From NCBI RefSeq assembly GCF_030332225.1, contig NZ_JAOWIF010000035.1, positions 248,001 through 312,000 on the forward strand: DNA of 64,000 nt, in the 5' to 3' direction. Both the position numbers and the translations under genes were made by a program. This stretch comes from Citrobacter sp. Cu233. Lineage in GTDB: Bacteria > Pseudomonadota > Gammaproteobacteria > Enterobacterales > Enterobacteriaceae. The notes beneath the pieces are model-generated. The model was not told the origin of the DNA, did no database searches, and worked only from the letters and a program-made list of their open reading frames with translations. Positions 19,983-30,024 of this stretch are shown piece after piece. The number at the start of each line of letters is the position of its first letter. The first letter of the stretch is position 1.

Positions 19983-21179
19983 TCAGGCAATTACGCCCAG
20001 TTGTTTACCAATGCGTGTGAACGCGTCGACTGCACGCGTAATCTGCTCAGGGGTATGTGCCGCAGACATCTGGGTACGAATACGCGCCTGGCCTTTTGGA
20101 ACCACTGGATAAAAGAATCCAGTAACGTAAATCCCCTCTTTTTGCAGCTCGCGGGCAAACGCCTGCGCAACAACCGCATCACCCAGCATTACCGGAATAA
20201 TCGCGTGATCGGCCCCTGCCAGCGTGAAACCTGCTGCGGACATTTGCTCACGGAATTGACGCGCATTAGCCCACAGACGATCGCGCAGGTCGCTACCCGC
20301 CTCAACCATCTCCAGCACCTTAATGGACGCAGCAACAATTGCCGGAGCCAGTGAGTTGGAGAACAGGTACGGACGAGAACGTTGACGCAACCATTCAACC
20401 ACCTCTTTACGTGCCGCAGTGTAACCACCAGATGCGCCGCCGAGTGCTTTGCCCAGCGTACCGGTGATGATGTCCACACGGCCCATCACGTCGCAATACT
20501 CATGAGAGCCGCGCCCGTTCTCACCAACAAAGCCTACTGCGTGGGAATCATCAACCATCACCAGCGCATCATATTTATCTGCCAGATCGCATACGCCTTT
20601 CAGGTTAGCGATAACGCCATCCATAGAGAACACACCATCGGTGGCGATCAATACGTGACGGGCTCCTGCTTCACGCGCTTCTTTCAGACGCGCTTCCAGC
20701 TCCTGCATATCGTTGTTGGCGTAGCGGAAACGCTTCGCTTTGCACAGGCGCACACCATCGATAATAGAGGCGTGGTTCAGGGCATCAGAGATGATGGCAT
20801 CTTCTGCTCCCAGCAGCGTTTCGAACAGGCCGCCGTTGGCGTCAAAGCAAGAAGAGTAAAGAATGGCATCTTCCATACCCAGGAACGCAGCCAGTTTTTG
20901 CTCCAGTTGCTTATGGGTGTCCTGAGTGCCACAAATAAAGCGCACCGAGGCCATACCAAATCCGTGAGAATCCATACCCGCTTTTGCCGCCGCAATCAGT
21001 TCCGGGTGGTTAGCCAGCCCTAAGTAGTTGTTCGCACAAAAGTTAATAACGTGGCTTCCATCAGCCACGGTGATATCCGCCTGCTGAGCAGACGTAATAA
21101 TGCGCTCTTCTTTAAACAACCCTTCCGCGCGTGCGGTTTCCAGATCGTTCGTTAACTGCTTATAAAAATTCCCACGCAT
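19983..21179 (-). CDS. kbl: 2-Amino-3-ketobutyrate coenzyme A ligase
   Basis: A PLP enzyme of the alpha-oxoamine synthase family that splits 2-amino-3-ketobutyrate with CoA into glycine and acetyl-CoA. The 398 residues equal the E. coli length. The PLP-binding lysine is Lys244 in [10 protein letters not shown], and the cofactor-contacting [13 protein letters not shown] segment lies before it. It is the first gene of the kbl-tdh operon. Confidence 0.97.
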   Translation of the reverse strand: MRGNFYKQLTNDLETARAEGLFKEERIITSAQQADITVADGSHVINFCANNYLGLANHPELIAAAKAGMDSHGFGMASVRFICGTQDTHKQLEQKLAAFLGMEDAILYSSCFDANGGLFETLLGAEDAIISDALNHASIIDGVRLCKAKRFRYANNDMQELEARLKEAREAGARHVLIATDGVFSMDGVIANLKGVCDLADKYDALVMVDDSHAVGFVGENGRGSHEYCDVMGRVDIITGTLGKALGGASGGYTAARKEVVEWLRQRSRPYLFSNSLAPAIVAASIKVLEMVEAGSDLRDRLWANARQFREQMSAAGFTLAGADHAIIPVMLGDAVVAQAFARELQKEGIYVTGFFYPVVPKGQARIRTQMSAAHTPEQITRAVDAFTRIGKQLGVIA

Positions 21180-21332
21180 TGCAATTCTCCAGACTGGGCA
21201 AATTTCAGCACATATTACCCAATGCTATTGGTTTGTACGAGATGACTCATCATGACTTATCTAAAATGCAGCATAAATCACGTGTACCCACATAACTTTT
21301 CAGGAATGACAGACCTGGCATCACGACCTGAC

Positions 21333-22484
21333 TTACGTTGTCGCGTCATCAATGACCTGAGACGCTGATGACGGTGCTATAGTAAATCCTGCCATAGCAA
21401 AGGCCTTATTAACCTTAATGATATAGTTGTCCTCGTAGAATTCCTCAATCGCCTGCTGAATCTGCTCGCCGGCAGGCAACGCTTTTCCATCAACAATTCC
21501 CTGTAGCAAGGAAACAAATTTTTCCGGTTCATCAGTAGGGTATAAATTACCGTTTACCCCTTCTTTGATAATGTCTGCAGGCCCCGTTTCACAATTAGAG
21601 CTAATGGCATAAACACCGTGAGCACTGGCTTCAACCAGAACCATAACGAAACCTTCAAAATGAGAAGTTAGCAGCAGGCAGGTGATATTTTTTAGCGTGT
21701 TCTGAATATATTCCCATGGTGATTTCTGCCAACCATGCCAGTGAATATTTCCACTAATTCCCAACGTTTCAGCTAATGCCGTTAAGGTATCAACATCCGG
21801 ACCGGTGCCGACAATATCCAGGGACCACTTCCCTTTTAGTTGAGCCAACCCGTTGAAAAGACTACGTACATTTTTTTGTCCATCTGCCACAACCCGACCT
21901 ACATACACAAACCGGGCATGCTTCTCAGGGGTAGGGATACGGATATCGCATCGCGCAACGGGATTGTAAATCGTTGCAATAGTGCTTTTCTCTATTCCCA
22001 TCTCAATAAGCTGCTGAGTTATCCCTGAGCTAATTGAAAGATGATAGTCTGCTTTATTAATGTACTTGATTTTTTTCTTGTAATTATTTTTGTAGAAGTT
22101 AAAAATAGAGAAGTGAAACCATGAAAATATTTTAACCTGCTTGCTTGTATATTTTCTTGCAACGTGACTGATGTAACATGAAAGAGTATCCAGGGATATA
22201 ATTACATCTGGACTTTCCTGAAGAATAATTCTTCGCAAACCATAAGCAAAACTGAGTCTTCTTAATTTAGTTATTTTTATATTAGAAGAAAGATGACAAT
22301 AGCGCTGCCCCGTGAGCCAGTCATTATTGACATTGCTATTGTTATTTTTCTTAAAAAAAACAAAAGAGACATCAATATCAGGGTCTTGCATCCGCAGCAG
22401 CTTCACCAGATTAATACATACCGTCTCCATGCCGCCAAGACCACTGGTTTCATAACCTGTAATAATTATCTTCTTAAGTTGCAT
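21333..22484 (-). CDS. WaaB-like family 4 glycosyltransferase
   Basis: A 383-residue GT-B glycosyltransferase of the GT4 family. It resembles E. coli WaaB (LPS 1,6-galactosyltransferase, about 359 residues): the GLGGMETVCINLVK acceptor-domain start, FSWFHFSI, YHLSISSGI, FVYVGRVVADGQKNV and the nucleotide-sugar motif EGFVMVLVEASAHG with its two glutamates all line up. The donor sugar is not certain. In E. coli, waaB lies inside the waaQ operon; here it lies alone between kbl and hldD, transcribed away from hldD. Its AT-rich codon use contrasts with tdh-kbl and suggests horizontal acquisition. Confidence 0.8.
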   Translation of the reverse strand: MQLKKIIITGYETSGLGGMETVCINLVKLLRMQDPDIDVSFVFFKKNNNSNVNNDWLTGQRYCHLSSNIKITKLRRLSFAYGLRRIILQESPDVIISLDTLSCYISHVARKYTSKQVKIFSWFHFSIFNFYKNNYKKKIKYINKADYHLSISSGITQQLIEMGIEKSTIATIYNPVARCDIRIPTPEKHARFVYVGRVVADGQKNVRSLFNGLAQLKGKWSLDIVGTGPDVDTLTALAETLGISGNIHWHGWQKSPWEYIQNTLKNITCLLLTSHFEGFVMVLVEASAHGVYAISSNCETGPADIIKEGVNGNLYPTDEPEKFVSLLQGIVDGKALPAGEQIQQAIEEFYEDNYIIKVNKAFAMAGFTIAPSSASQVIDDATT

Positions 22485-22787
22485 ATATTCTTTTCATTCC
22501 AACGACTATTGTCAGTCCCAACACAGTACTCTGCCTTGCTTATCCATTCGTTGATGGCTCCGAAAAAGCCGGTACCGCGCACTTGAATACTCATTCATGA
22601 CGTGAATCATACACCACTCTGCCTACACCATTTCAATCAAGAATATAAACAATGAAAGCAATAACCAACACAAATGCCACACGCCACATGACGCGACGTA
22701 CTGCTGAAGCCGAAGCCATGTAGTGATATGATTAGAGACATTCGTGTCTGAGATTGTCTCTGACTCCATAATTCGAAGGTTACATTT
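22485..22787. promoter_or_regulatory. Divergent promoter region between the GT4 gene and hldD
   Basis: A 303-base gap that must hold promoters for both flanking genes. I see AGAGACA (22734-22740) facing TGTCTCT (22755-22761) in the hldD leader, with a smaller nested GACA/TGTC stem. No clear -35/-10 pair stands out by eye. In E. coli, hldD is partly heat-shock controlled; I did not identify a sigma-32 promoter with confidence. Confidence 0.4.
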
Positions 22788-23729
22788 ATGATCATCGTTA
22801 CCGGCGGCGCGGGATTTATCGGCAGCAACATCGTTAAGTCTCTGAATGACAAAGGCATCACCGATATTCTGGTGGTGGACAACCTAAAAGACGGCACCAA
22901 GTTTGTGAATCTGGTGGATCTGAATATTGCTGACTATATGGATAAGGAAGACTTCCTGATCCAGATTATGGCTGGAGAAGATTTCGGCGATATCGAGGCA
23001 ATTTTCCACGAAGGCGCGTGTTCTTCCACGACCGAGTGGGATGGCAAGTATATGATGGACAACAACTATCAATACTCCAAAGAGCTGCTGCACTACTGCC
23101 TGGAGCGTGAAATTCCTTTCCTGTATGCCTCTTCTGCAGCAACGTACGGCGGTCGTACCTCTGACTTCATCGAATCTCGTGAATATGAGAAACCGCTGAA
23201 CGTCTATGGCTACTCAAAATTCCTGTTCGACGAATATGTACGCCAGATCCTGCCAGAAGCAAATTCTCAGATCGTTGGCTTCCGTTATTTCAACGTCTAC
23301 GGGCCGCGTGAAGGTCACAAAGGCAGCATGGCGAGCGTAGCTTTCCATCTCAATACTCAGCTCAACAACGGCGAAACACCCAAGCTGTTCGAAGGCAGTG
23401 AAAACTTCAAACGTGATTTCGTCTATGTCGGCGATGTTGCAGCAGTAAACCTGTGGTTCCTGGAAAACGGCGTTTCCGGCATCTTTAACCTCGGTACTGG
23501 TCGCGCAGAGTCTTTCCAGGCCGTCGCGGATGCCACGCTGGCATACCACAAAAAAGGCAGCATTGAATACATTCCGTTCCCGGAAAAACTGAAGGGCCGC
23601 TATCAGGCATTTACTCAGGCGGATCTGACTAACCTGCGCGCTGCGGGCTATGACAAACCGTTCAAGACCGTTGCCGAAGGCGTGACGGAATATATGGCCT
23701 GGCTGAACCGCGACAACGCTACAAATTAA
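22788..23729 (+). CDS. hldD: ADP-L-glycero-D-manno-heptose 6-epimerase
   Basis: Completes the ADP-heptose precursor of the LPS inner core by epimerising the D,D- to the L,D-form. The 313 residues are close to E. coli HldD (310). This is a short-chain dehydrogenase-type epimerase: the GGAGFIG NADP loop is at residues 6-12, Ser116 in [10 protein letters not shown], Tyr140 and Lys144 in YGYSK. AAGG precedes the ATG. In E. coli, waaF follows within a few bases; here a 260-base gap with a repeat element intervenes. Confidence 0.97.
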   Translation: MIIVTGGAGFIGSNIVKSLNDKGITDILVVDNLKDGTKFVNLVDLNIADYMDKEDFLIQIMAGEDFGDIEAIFHEGACSSTTEWDGKYMMDNNYQYSKELLHYCLEREIPFLYASSAATYGGRTSDFIESREYEKPLNVYGYSKFLFDEYVRQILPEANSQIVGFRYFNVYGPREGHKGSMASVAFHLNTQLNNGETPKLFEGSENFKRDFVYVGDVAAVNLWFLENGVSGIFNLGTGRAESFQAVADATLAYHKKGSIEYIPFPEKLKGRYQAFTQADLTNLRAAGYDKPFKTVAEGVTEYMAWLNRDNATN

Positions 23730-23756
23730 CAAAATCATTCGAGCGGTATCAAGGCG

Positions 23757-23985
23757 GCAACTACGTGACAAATTCGTCTGGAACGAATTTGAACTGCCGG
23801 AGGCTGCCTTTGGTGAGGGACACGGACGTCCCTCATTCATTCCGGGAGCTTACAAGAGTAAGTGGCCGGAGTGACAAATCTGTCTGGAACAGATTTGAAC
23901 GTTGCTTGCAGCGGCCCCGAAGGGGTGAGGCACAGGGATGGGCCGAGTACCTCGCAGCCAACGCAGAGACAGCTTGAAGGATGAA
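23757..23985. repeat. ERIC-type composite palindromic repeat inserted between hldD and waaF
   Basis: The core CCGGGAGCTTACAAGAGTAAG (23842-23862) and the end AGCTTGAAGGATGA (23971-23984) are ERIC signatures, but the element is about 230 bp, longer than a normal ERIC. Two hairpins with the same CTGGA loop, 106 bases apart, have covarying stems: AAATTCGT/ACGAATTT (23770-23790) and AAATCTGT/ACAGATTT (23876-23896). Further stems are GAGGGAC/GTCCCTC (23815-23834) and CCCC-GAA-GGGG (23915-23925). The element is transcribed within the heptose operon, and its end carries GAAGGA 8 bases before the waaF start. Confidence 0.7.
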
Positions 23986-23989
23986 GTAA

Positions 23990-25036
23990 ATGAAGATATT
24001 GGTGGTTGGCCCGTCCTGGGTGGGTGACATGATGATGTCACAAAGTCTCTATCGCACGCTCAAGGCGCGCTATCCCCAGGCAATAATCGACGTGATGGCA
24101 CCTGCATGGTGCCGTCCGTTATTATCGCGCATGCCTGAAGTCAACGATGCTATCGCCATGCCGCTTGGACACGGCGCACTGGAGATTGGCGAGCGCCGCA
24201 AACTGGGCCACAATTTGCGTGATAAACGCTACGATCGCGCGTACGTCCTGCCGAACTCGTTTAAATCCGCACTGGTACCTTTCTTCGCGGGTATTCCTCA
24301 TCGTACCGGCTGGCGTGGCGAGATGCGCTATGGTCTGCTGAACGATGCGCGTGTACTGGATAAGGAAGCCTGGCCACTGATGGTCGAGCGCTATGTCGCG
24401 TTAGCGTACGATAAAGGCGTGATGCTCACAGCCAAAGATTTACCACAGCCGCTGCTGTGGCCACAATTGCAGGTCAGTGAAGGCGAAAAGTCTCTTACCT
24501 GTAGCCAATTTTCCCTCTCGGCTGAACGTCCAATCATCGGTTTCTGCCCGGGTGCAGAATTTGGTCCAGCGAAACGTTGGCCACATTACCACTATGCTGA
24601 ACTGGCAAAGCAGTTGATCGACGAAGGCCATCAGATTGTCCTGTTTGGCTCGGCTAAGGATCATGAAGCTGGCAATGAGATTCTGGCTGCACTAAGCGTT
24701 GAACAGCAGGCATGGTGTCGGAACCTGGCTGGTGAAACACAGCTGGAGCAGGCCGTTATTCTGCTCGCCGCCTGCAAAGCCGTGGTCACCAATGACTCCG
24801 GTTTGATGCACGTGGCTGCCGCACTAAATCGTCCGCTGGTCGCTCTGTATGGCCCCAGCAGCCCGGATTTCACTCCACCACTTTCCCACAAAGCTCGCGT
24901 GATTCGCCTGATTACGGGCTATCATAAGGTGCGTAAGGGGGATACTGCACAAGGGTATCACCAGAGCCTGATTGACATCACACCTCAGCGCGTACTGGAA
25001 GAACTGAATGACCTGTTGTTACAAGAGGAAGCCTGA
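23990..25036 (+). CDS. waaF: ADP-heptose:LPS heptosyltransferase II
   Basis: Adds heptose II to heptose I of the LPS inner core at the cytoplasmic face of the inner membrane. The 348 residues equal the E. coli length and belong to GT9, with GPSWVGDMMMSQSLYRTLK at the N-terminus and the donor-binding TNDSGLMHVAAALNRPLVALYG segment. The ATG at 23990 has GAAGGA (23976-23981) at proper distance. waaC follows after 3 bases. Confidence 0.97.
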   Translation: MKILVVGPSWVGDMMMSQSLYRTLKARYPQAIIDVMAPAWCRPLLSRMPEVNDAIAMPLGHGALEIGERRKLGHNLRDKRYDRAYVLPNSFKSALVPFFAGIPHRTGWRGEMRYGLLNDARVLDKEAWPLMVERYVALAYDKGVMLTAKDLPQPLLWPQLQVSEGEKSLTCSQFSLSAERPIIGFCPGAEFGPAKRWPHYHYAELAKQLIDEGHQIVLFGSAKDHEAGNEILAALSVEQQAWCRNLAGETQLEQAVILLAACKAVVTNDSGLMHVAAALNRPLVALYGPSSPDFTPPLSHKARVIRLITGYHKVRKGDTAQGYHQSLIDITPQRVLEELNDLLLQEEA

Positions 25037-25039
25037 CGG

Positions 25040-25999
25040 ATGCGGGTTCTGATCGTTAAAACATCGTCAATGGGCGATGTGCTGCATACATTGCCCGCAT
25101 TAACAGATGCGCAGCAGGCCATTCCGGATATTCAGTTTGATTGGGTAGTGGAAGAAGGGTTTGCTCAAATCCCCTCCTGGCATCCGGTCGTTGACCGTGT
25201 GATCCCGGTGGCGATTCGCCGCTGGCGTAAAGCCTGGTTTTCCGCCCCCATTAAAGCTGAGCGCACAGCTTTTCGCGATGCGGTGCGTTTACAGAACTAT
25301 GATGTCGTTATCGATGCGCAGGGGCTGGTAAAAAGCGCCGCGCTGGTCACACGTCTGGCGCATGGCATTAAGCATGGTATGGACTGGAGTACCGCGCGCG
25401 AACCGCTGGCGAGTCTGTTTTATAACCGTAAGCATCATATCGCCAGACAGCAGCATGCTGTTGAACGTACTCGTGAGCTGTTCGCGAAAAGTCTGGGATA
25501 TGCCAAACCCCAGTCGCAGGGTGATTACGCTATTGCACAGCATTTTGTGAATGGACTCAATGCTGATGCAGGGCAGTACGCCGTCTTCCTGCACGCCACC
25601 ACTCGTGATGACAAGCACTGGCCGGAAGCGAAGTGGCGGGAGCTCATTGGCTTATTAAATCACGCAGAAATACGTATTAAGCTCCCCTGGGGTGCTCCGC
25701 ATGAAGAAGCGCGAGCCAGACGACTGGCAGAAGGATTTGATTACGTAGACGTTTTACCGCGAATGAGTCTTGGGGATGTCGCCCGGATATTAGCTGGCGC
25801 TAAGTTTGTGGTATCCGTTGATACCGGATTAAGCCACTTGACTGCCGCACTGGATCGGCCGAATGTTACGCTATATGGCCCTACGGACCCGGGGTTGATT
25901 GGGGGATACGGGAAGAATCAGGTCACATGTCGTGCCCCGGAAGGAAAACTTGCTATGCTTGAACCCACTCAGGTTTATTCTCACATAGCGCTGTTGTAA
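25040..25999 (+). CDS. waaC: ADP-heptose:LPS heptosyltransferase I
   Basis: Transfers the first heptose onto Kdo2-lipid A. The 319 residues equal the E. coli length; it is a GT9 enzyme with the conserved KTSSMGDVLHTLPALTDA N-terminus and SVDTGLSHLTAALDRPNVTLYG donor-site motif. It is the last gene of the hldD-waaF-waaC operon here. In E. coli, waaL comes next; in this window waaL is elsewhere and a 15-bp inverted repeat follows instead. Confidence 0.97.
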   Translation: MRVLIVKTSSMGDVLHTLPALTDAQQAIPDIQFDWVVEEGFAQIPSWHPVVDRVIPVAIRRWRKAWFSAPIKAERTAFRDAVRLQNYDVVIDAQGLVKSAALVTRLAHGIKHGMDWSTAREPLASLFYNRKHHIARQQHAVERTRELFAKSLGYAKPQSQGDYAIAQHFVNGLNADAGQYAVFLHATTRDDKHWPEAKWRELIGLLNHAEIRIKLPWGAPHEEARARRLAEGFDYVDVLPRMSLGDVARILAGAKFVVSVDTGLSHLTAALDRPNVTLYGPTDPGLIGGYGKNQVTCRAPEGKLAMLEPTQVYSHIALL

Positions 26000-26012
26000 T
26001 TATTCAGATATC

Positions 26013-26066
26013 GCAGATATGTTAAATTCATTCTTATACAATCGCTTTGCTATTTAACATATCTGC
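26013..26066. terminator. 15-bp perfect inverted repeat between waaC and the GT25 gene
   Basis: GCAGATATGTTAAAT (26013-26027) is exactly complementary to ATTTAACATATCTGC (26052-26066), with a 24-base spacer. The flanking genes converge, so it could act as a two-way transcription barrier, but no T-tract follows. Confidence 0.5.
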
Positions 26067-26127
26067 AGCTGACTAAAACTATGCACTATATCGTATTTCA
26101 TCCACGGTTAAGCATTATTGCATTCAT

Positions 26128-26898
26128 CTACTTCCACCAACATAATCCGAGAATCATTCGTCGGGCATGCCAGTATGAGGATGAAATTTTACGTCTGAAA
26201 AGTGATTTCTGCTTTTTCTTGTGGCTCTTTATCTCTTTACGTTCTTTCTCTAACCAGCTCCCGGACAACTCTTCAGGGTGATGGACAAAGTTTGCCAGGT
26301 ATATATCAGAAAAATAGCCCTGGCGCATCAGATATGCCCATTCATCTATGATGAAAAAGTTATTTTCAAAACGGGAAACAAGTTTTTGAGCTGTTACAGA
26401 ATTCATTAAATAACCGCAGGCTCGTAAAACATACCCATGACCAAATATGACCTTACCGAAGGTCTGGCCACCAATTTTCTTGAGCTTAACCAAATTTAAG
26501 ACAACTTTATTCTTATACCTTAAACCATCCTGCCCACCAAGTAGGTATAACGCGTCTTTATTGAGAACACTTTCATCGACAGTCGATATAAATTCCTTAA
26601 AATTCTGATCAATTATCGCGTCATCCTCAAGAATACAAACCCAATCTTGTCCACTCTGCCCAAACTGTTTGAATGCCTTCATATGGCTTAGTGAGCAACC
26701 CAGTTCACCATCAGTAGGCGTATGATTTTCCCTGTGCTGAAAGTCAGTTAACGGTATCTTGCTCTTATCTTCGGCAGACAAATTTTTTCCATAGATAGCA
26801 TCAACGAACGAATACTCGATATTTAATTCATTCATTATATCTGATACGCGTTTTCGTCGGGCATCGTCAAAAGGAAGCGAAATGACCAGCACGTGCAT
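26128..26898 (-). CDS. LPS core glycosyltransferase, family 25
   Basis: A 256-residue GT25 enzyme. The family landmarks are the N-terminal VLVISLPFDDARRKRV, the GELGCSLSHMKAFK block (residues 64-77) and the acidic metal/nucleotide site VCILEDDAII with Glu91, Asp92 and Asp93. GT25 members of E. coli R-type cores (WaaV/WaaX group) add glucose or galactose to the outer core; the sugar and linkage here cannot be assigned. It is the last gene of the waaQ-waaG-waaP run, 127 bases after waaP, and is AT-rich. Confidence 0.82.
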   Translation of the reverse strand: MHVLVISLPFDDARRKRVSDIMNELNIEYSFVDAIYGKNLSAEDKSKIPLTDFQHRENHTPTDGELGCSLSHMKAFKQFGQSGQDWVCILEDDAIIDQNFKEFISTVDESVLNKDALYLLGGQDGLRYKNKVVLNLVKLKKIGGQTFGKVIFGHGYVLRACGYLMNSVTAQKLVSRFENNFFIIDEWAYLMRQGYFSDIYLANFVHHPEELSGSWLEKERKEIKSHKKKQKSLFRRKISSSYWHARRMILGLCWWK

Positions 26899-27025
26899 GA
26901 GTTCAAACCCTCTAATATAATTAAGCCAGCACAGTCATCGTGAAGTAAAGATTAACAATTACTGGCCAGCTGAATAAACTTAATTAACTATTCTATGTAG
27001 CTATACAAAGTCTATTACTTCATAT

Positions 27026-27823
27026 TTATAGTTTATTTTTTGATGTATGATTAATAATTTTATTAGTTTTTCTTGCATAGCTTGCAAAGAGATCAGACTC
27101 ATCATGAATGATTGTATTAATGTCTTTTTGAAAGTATATCTTCAAAAATCTAACGTAGTCTCTTTGCGTTAACCCGATGTTTAACGAGGAGAAGTACAAA
27201 CCAATCAGATCTTTATTTCGCCAACGAATAGGAACCGCATTTCTTATCTGAGCCCGGTGCAGATCAATAACCGACAGTTTGAACGTATTATCCTCAAAAT
27301 TGGCCGGTTGATGTAATAAGAAGTGACAGAGATAGCAATCACGGTGATTAACGCCTCCCTGATGCATCCTTCTGACCATAATGGCAAGACGCTCAATTAA
27401 TGCCATTTTCACTTTTCGCGAAGGCGGATTCACCAGCCAATCTGCGCAATAGTCTTCCAGGCTAACCGCCGGACTCAGATCTTCCGTTATAATAAATGAG
27501 ATACGGTTGAGCGGATTTATACCTTGTTGCCCGAAACCAACACCATGCATTGTATCAACATCCAGTTCCTGCAAACGGTGTATAGCATTCCATTCTCTAT
27601 CAGCACCGAGTACCGGCAAACGTAAAGAGAATAAGTTCTTGATAACTTCCTTCAGTTTAGTGCCCTGGTGCCATTTCAGGAAATAGCTTTTACCTGCAAT
27701 CTCAAACCTTATCGTTCTACGCGTTTCGAGCTGTCTAAATGTTTCTCCCTGCAGCTTCTGCACTTCAGAAAAAGCATCTTTCCCTTTCCACAAGGATAAA
27801 AATGGTTCTTTTAAATCAACCAT
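27026..27823 (-). CDS. waaP: LPS core heptose I kinase
   Basis: Phosphorylates heptose I of the inner core, a modification needed for outer-membrane integrity. The 265 residues equal the E. coli length. It is a kinase-fold enzyme with catalytic Asp162 in [12 protein letters not shown] and the second conserved Asp in VIDLHRAQ. The ATG at 27823 follows AGGTGG by 5 bases and gives the conserved MVDLKEPF start; a GTG three codons upstream is less likely. It overlaps waaG by 8 bases, so the genes are translationally coupled. Confidence 0.96.
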   Translation of the reverse strand: MVDLKEPFLSLWKGKDAFSEVQKLQGETFRQLETRRTIRFEIAGKSYFLKWHQGTKLKEVIKNLFSLRLPVLGADREWNAIHRLQELDVDTMHGVGFGQQGINPLNRISFIITEDLSPAVSLEDYCADWLVNPPSRKVKMALIERLAIMVRRMHQGGVNHRDCYLCHFLLHQPANFEDNTFKLSVIDLHRAQIRNAVPIRWRNKDLIGLYFSSLNIGLTQRDYVRFLKIYFQKDINTIIHDESDLFASYARKTNKIINHTSKNKL

Positions 27824-28940
27824 GGGTACCACCTATAATAATATCAGCTGCTTTCTCAGGTAGACTATAAAGGTCTTGAGTATCAGCAAAGTGTTGTGCA
27901 TTATCTTTCCATGCTTTTCTCTGCCCTGAGTCAGTTAAAGAAAAATAAACAGCTTCATCTAATAATTTTTGTTCGAACGGTTCATCAATAACAATGCCGC
28001 ACTCAGCATCTTTAATATAATGGGCATATCCGCAAACTGCCGTTGTTATAACAGGTAAGCCTGCTGCAATAGCTTCAACCAGCACGATCCCTGCGGCTTC
28101 CTGGTATGCCGGATGAATCAATAGATCGGCCGCTGCCATTAACTCTGAGACATCATTACGGCCAGGGAAGAACTTGATATTGTCAGCAACACCATACTCT
28201 GCTGCCAGCTTTATATAGCGTTCAGGCTTATCCTGGCCCACAACAAACAGAATCGTTTGCTTGCGGACAGCTTCCGGTAAGGAAGCGATCGCCTTGATAG
28301 TTCTGTCGACACCCTTACGGGTAAAATCAGAACCAATTTGTATAATTAAATACTGGGAATCACTGATATCATTTTCTTTCCTGAAGCTAGCTCTACAATT
28401 TTTTGGCTGATAGCTGTATTTTCTGTCAGGATAAATCCCCGGAGGAAGGATATGAAAACGCGCTTGCTCAGTATGATAGTGCTTCTGAAAATCCGCAATT
28501 TGCTTATCTGTTAGCATCAACAGCTGTGTTGATTTTCCCTCAGCAAATGTTGCTTCCTCAAAGGCAGCATAATGCCGATATCGTGGTGTCAGACGATAGA
28601 GCAAACCTTTTTCTTGCGCGACTTTTTCTGCGTAACAAACATCAGCAGCATAATAAACATCTAATCCAGGCATTTTATTGAACCCAACGACCCGGTCTAC
28701 TGGATTACTCTCAAGATGTTTACTAACCCACCGATGATACTCAGCATTTTTCCCGTTGTTGGAGCAAGACTTCACAGGAACAATGATGATTTCCAGGCTG
28801 TCTGGAATATTTCCTTGCCATGATTGCGTGTAAACCCGAACATGATGTCCACGTGATGCGACTGTCGATGCTATGCGTAAAAAATCACGCTGCAACCCAC
28901 CGAAAGGGAAATATTTATACAAACAGAAGGCAATAACCAT
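27816..28940 (-). CDS. waaG: LPS glucosyltransferase I
   Basis: Adds the first outer-core glucose to heptose II. The 374 residues equal the E. coli length. It is a GT4, GT-B enzyme: acceptor-side [14 protein letters not shown] at the N-terminus and the donor-site pair Glu281/Glu289 in [12 protein letters not shown]. It is the middle gene of the waaQ-waaG-waaP operon, 20 bases after waaQ and overlapping waaP. Confidence 0.96.
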   Translation of the reverse strand: MVIAFCLYKYFPFGGLQRDFLRIASTVASRGHHVRVYTQSWQGNIPDSLEIIIVPVKSCSNNGKNAEYHRWVSKHLESNPVDRVVGFNKMPGLDVYYAADVCYAEKVAQEKGLLYRLTPRYRHYAAFEEATFAEGKSTQLLMLTDKQIADFQKHYHTEQARFHILPPGIYPDRKYSYQPKNCRASFRKENDISDSQYLIIQIGSDFTRKGVDRTIKAIASLPEAVRKQTILFVVGQDKPERYIKLAAEYGVADNIKFFPGRNDVSELMAAADLLIHPAYQEAAGIVLVEAIAAGLPVITTAVCGYAHYIKDAECGIVIDEPFEQKLLDEAVYFSLTDSGQRKAWKDNAQHFADTQDLYSLPEKAADIIIGGTHG

Positions 28941-28960
28941 TTTAATATCCGAATGCTTTA

Positions 28961-29989
28961 TTAATCGAGTTTAGGTAACCGTGACGCTATGGCTGCAATC
29001 ACGTCTTCCGCAGGTATAACAGATAAATATTTCTTACTTCGATCAAGTTTTTCACGCACAGGCATTGGTTGGTAATCACCAGCCCAAAATTGAACCACAT
29101 CATCAGACCATGGTCGCCAGGCGATATGATCGGTAGCGCCAAAAAGACAAATGATGGGCGTTTTAACCGCTGCGGCAATATGCATCGGAGCAGAGTCGAC
29201 GCCAATGAAAAGTACAGCATGATCAATTAATGCAGCAAGCTCAGGGAATGTTGTCTTCCCGGCGATTCCAGTTAAAGGTTTCGTTTCACACGCCCTGGCG
29301 ATCTCATCGACGCAGGCAATATCGCTGGCACCGGGTCCAGAAGTCAGTACAACCTGATACCCCAAATGATGTATCGCATCAATCACCAGTGAGAATCTAT
29401 CATTCTCCCACGACTTGAATTCTTGTCTCGCCGTAGGCTGTATAACAACATACTTCTGGGTATCAACCTGAGGAAGTTTTTTCCGAACAGATTGCCAGAC
29501 CTGCTCACCATAAACCATTTTCAATACCGGGACGGATTCTTTTAGGTTTAATGGCGTCAGCACAGACAAATTACGTTCAACCCAATGATCGCCACTTAGA
29601 GGAACGTGATGAGTAAAACTGTCGCGCCAGAATTTCTTATTTCTGTGCGAAAAATCATGTGTCAACTTTATTGGGCAATCCAGGCAGCGACACAGCAAAG
29701 CAACAATCCACTGATCGGTAAGGTTGACCACTAAATCATAATGATTACCGCGTAGTGCCTTGATCAGCGATAAGAAATTTTTTACTTTCTCAAAAGCAGA
29801 GCTCTTTTTATTTTTTATGCCATACAAAGCATGGATATCGGGATTTTCAGATAAAATAGGAATGGTATCTTCGTAGAGTAAAACATCAATATCAGCATCA
29901 GGATAATTTTTTTTAAGCGTGCTGATGACCGGTGTGGTTAGCAACATATCGCCGTGAAAGCGCATTTTTATTACCAGGATCTTTTTCAC
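28961..29989 (-). CDS. waaQ: LPS heptosyltransferase III
   Basis: Adds heptose III to heptose II of the inner core. The 342-residue GT9 protein begins KILVIKMRFHGDMLLTTPVIS and carries the donor-binding FIGVDSAPMHIAAAVKTPIICLFG segment. It is the first gene of the waaQ-waaG-waaP-GT25 operon, preceded at 30025-30063 by a JUMPstart/ops element. WaaQ is required before heptose II phosphorylation in E. coli, which is relevant to the separate WaaY-like gene at 18194. Confidence 0.95.
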   Translation of the reverse strand: MKKILVIKMRFHGDMLLTTPVISTLKKNYPDADIDVLLYEDTIPILSENPDIHALYGIKNKKSSAFEKVKNFLSLIKALRGNHYDLVVNLTDQWIVALLCRCLDCPIKLTHDFSHRNKKFWRDSFTHHVPLSGDHWVERNLSVLTPLNLKESVPVLKMVYGEQVWQSVRKKLPQVDTQKYVVIQPTARQEFKSWENDRFSLVIDAIHHLGYQVVLTSGPGASDIACVDEIARACETKPLTGIAGKTTFPELAALIDHAVLFIGVDSAPMHIAAAVKTPIICLFGATDHIAWRPWSDDVVQFWAGDYQPMPVREKLDRSKKYLSVIPAEDVIAAIASRLPKLD

Positions 29990-30024
29990 ACTCTACCCTT
30001 TCAGGTTATTGTTAATTTTCAAAT

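Noticed and set aside
20382-21023. Plus-strand open frame of 213 codons opposite kbl
   Set aside because: Shadow of kbl; no conserved motif.
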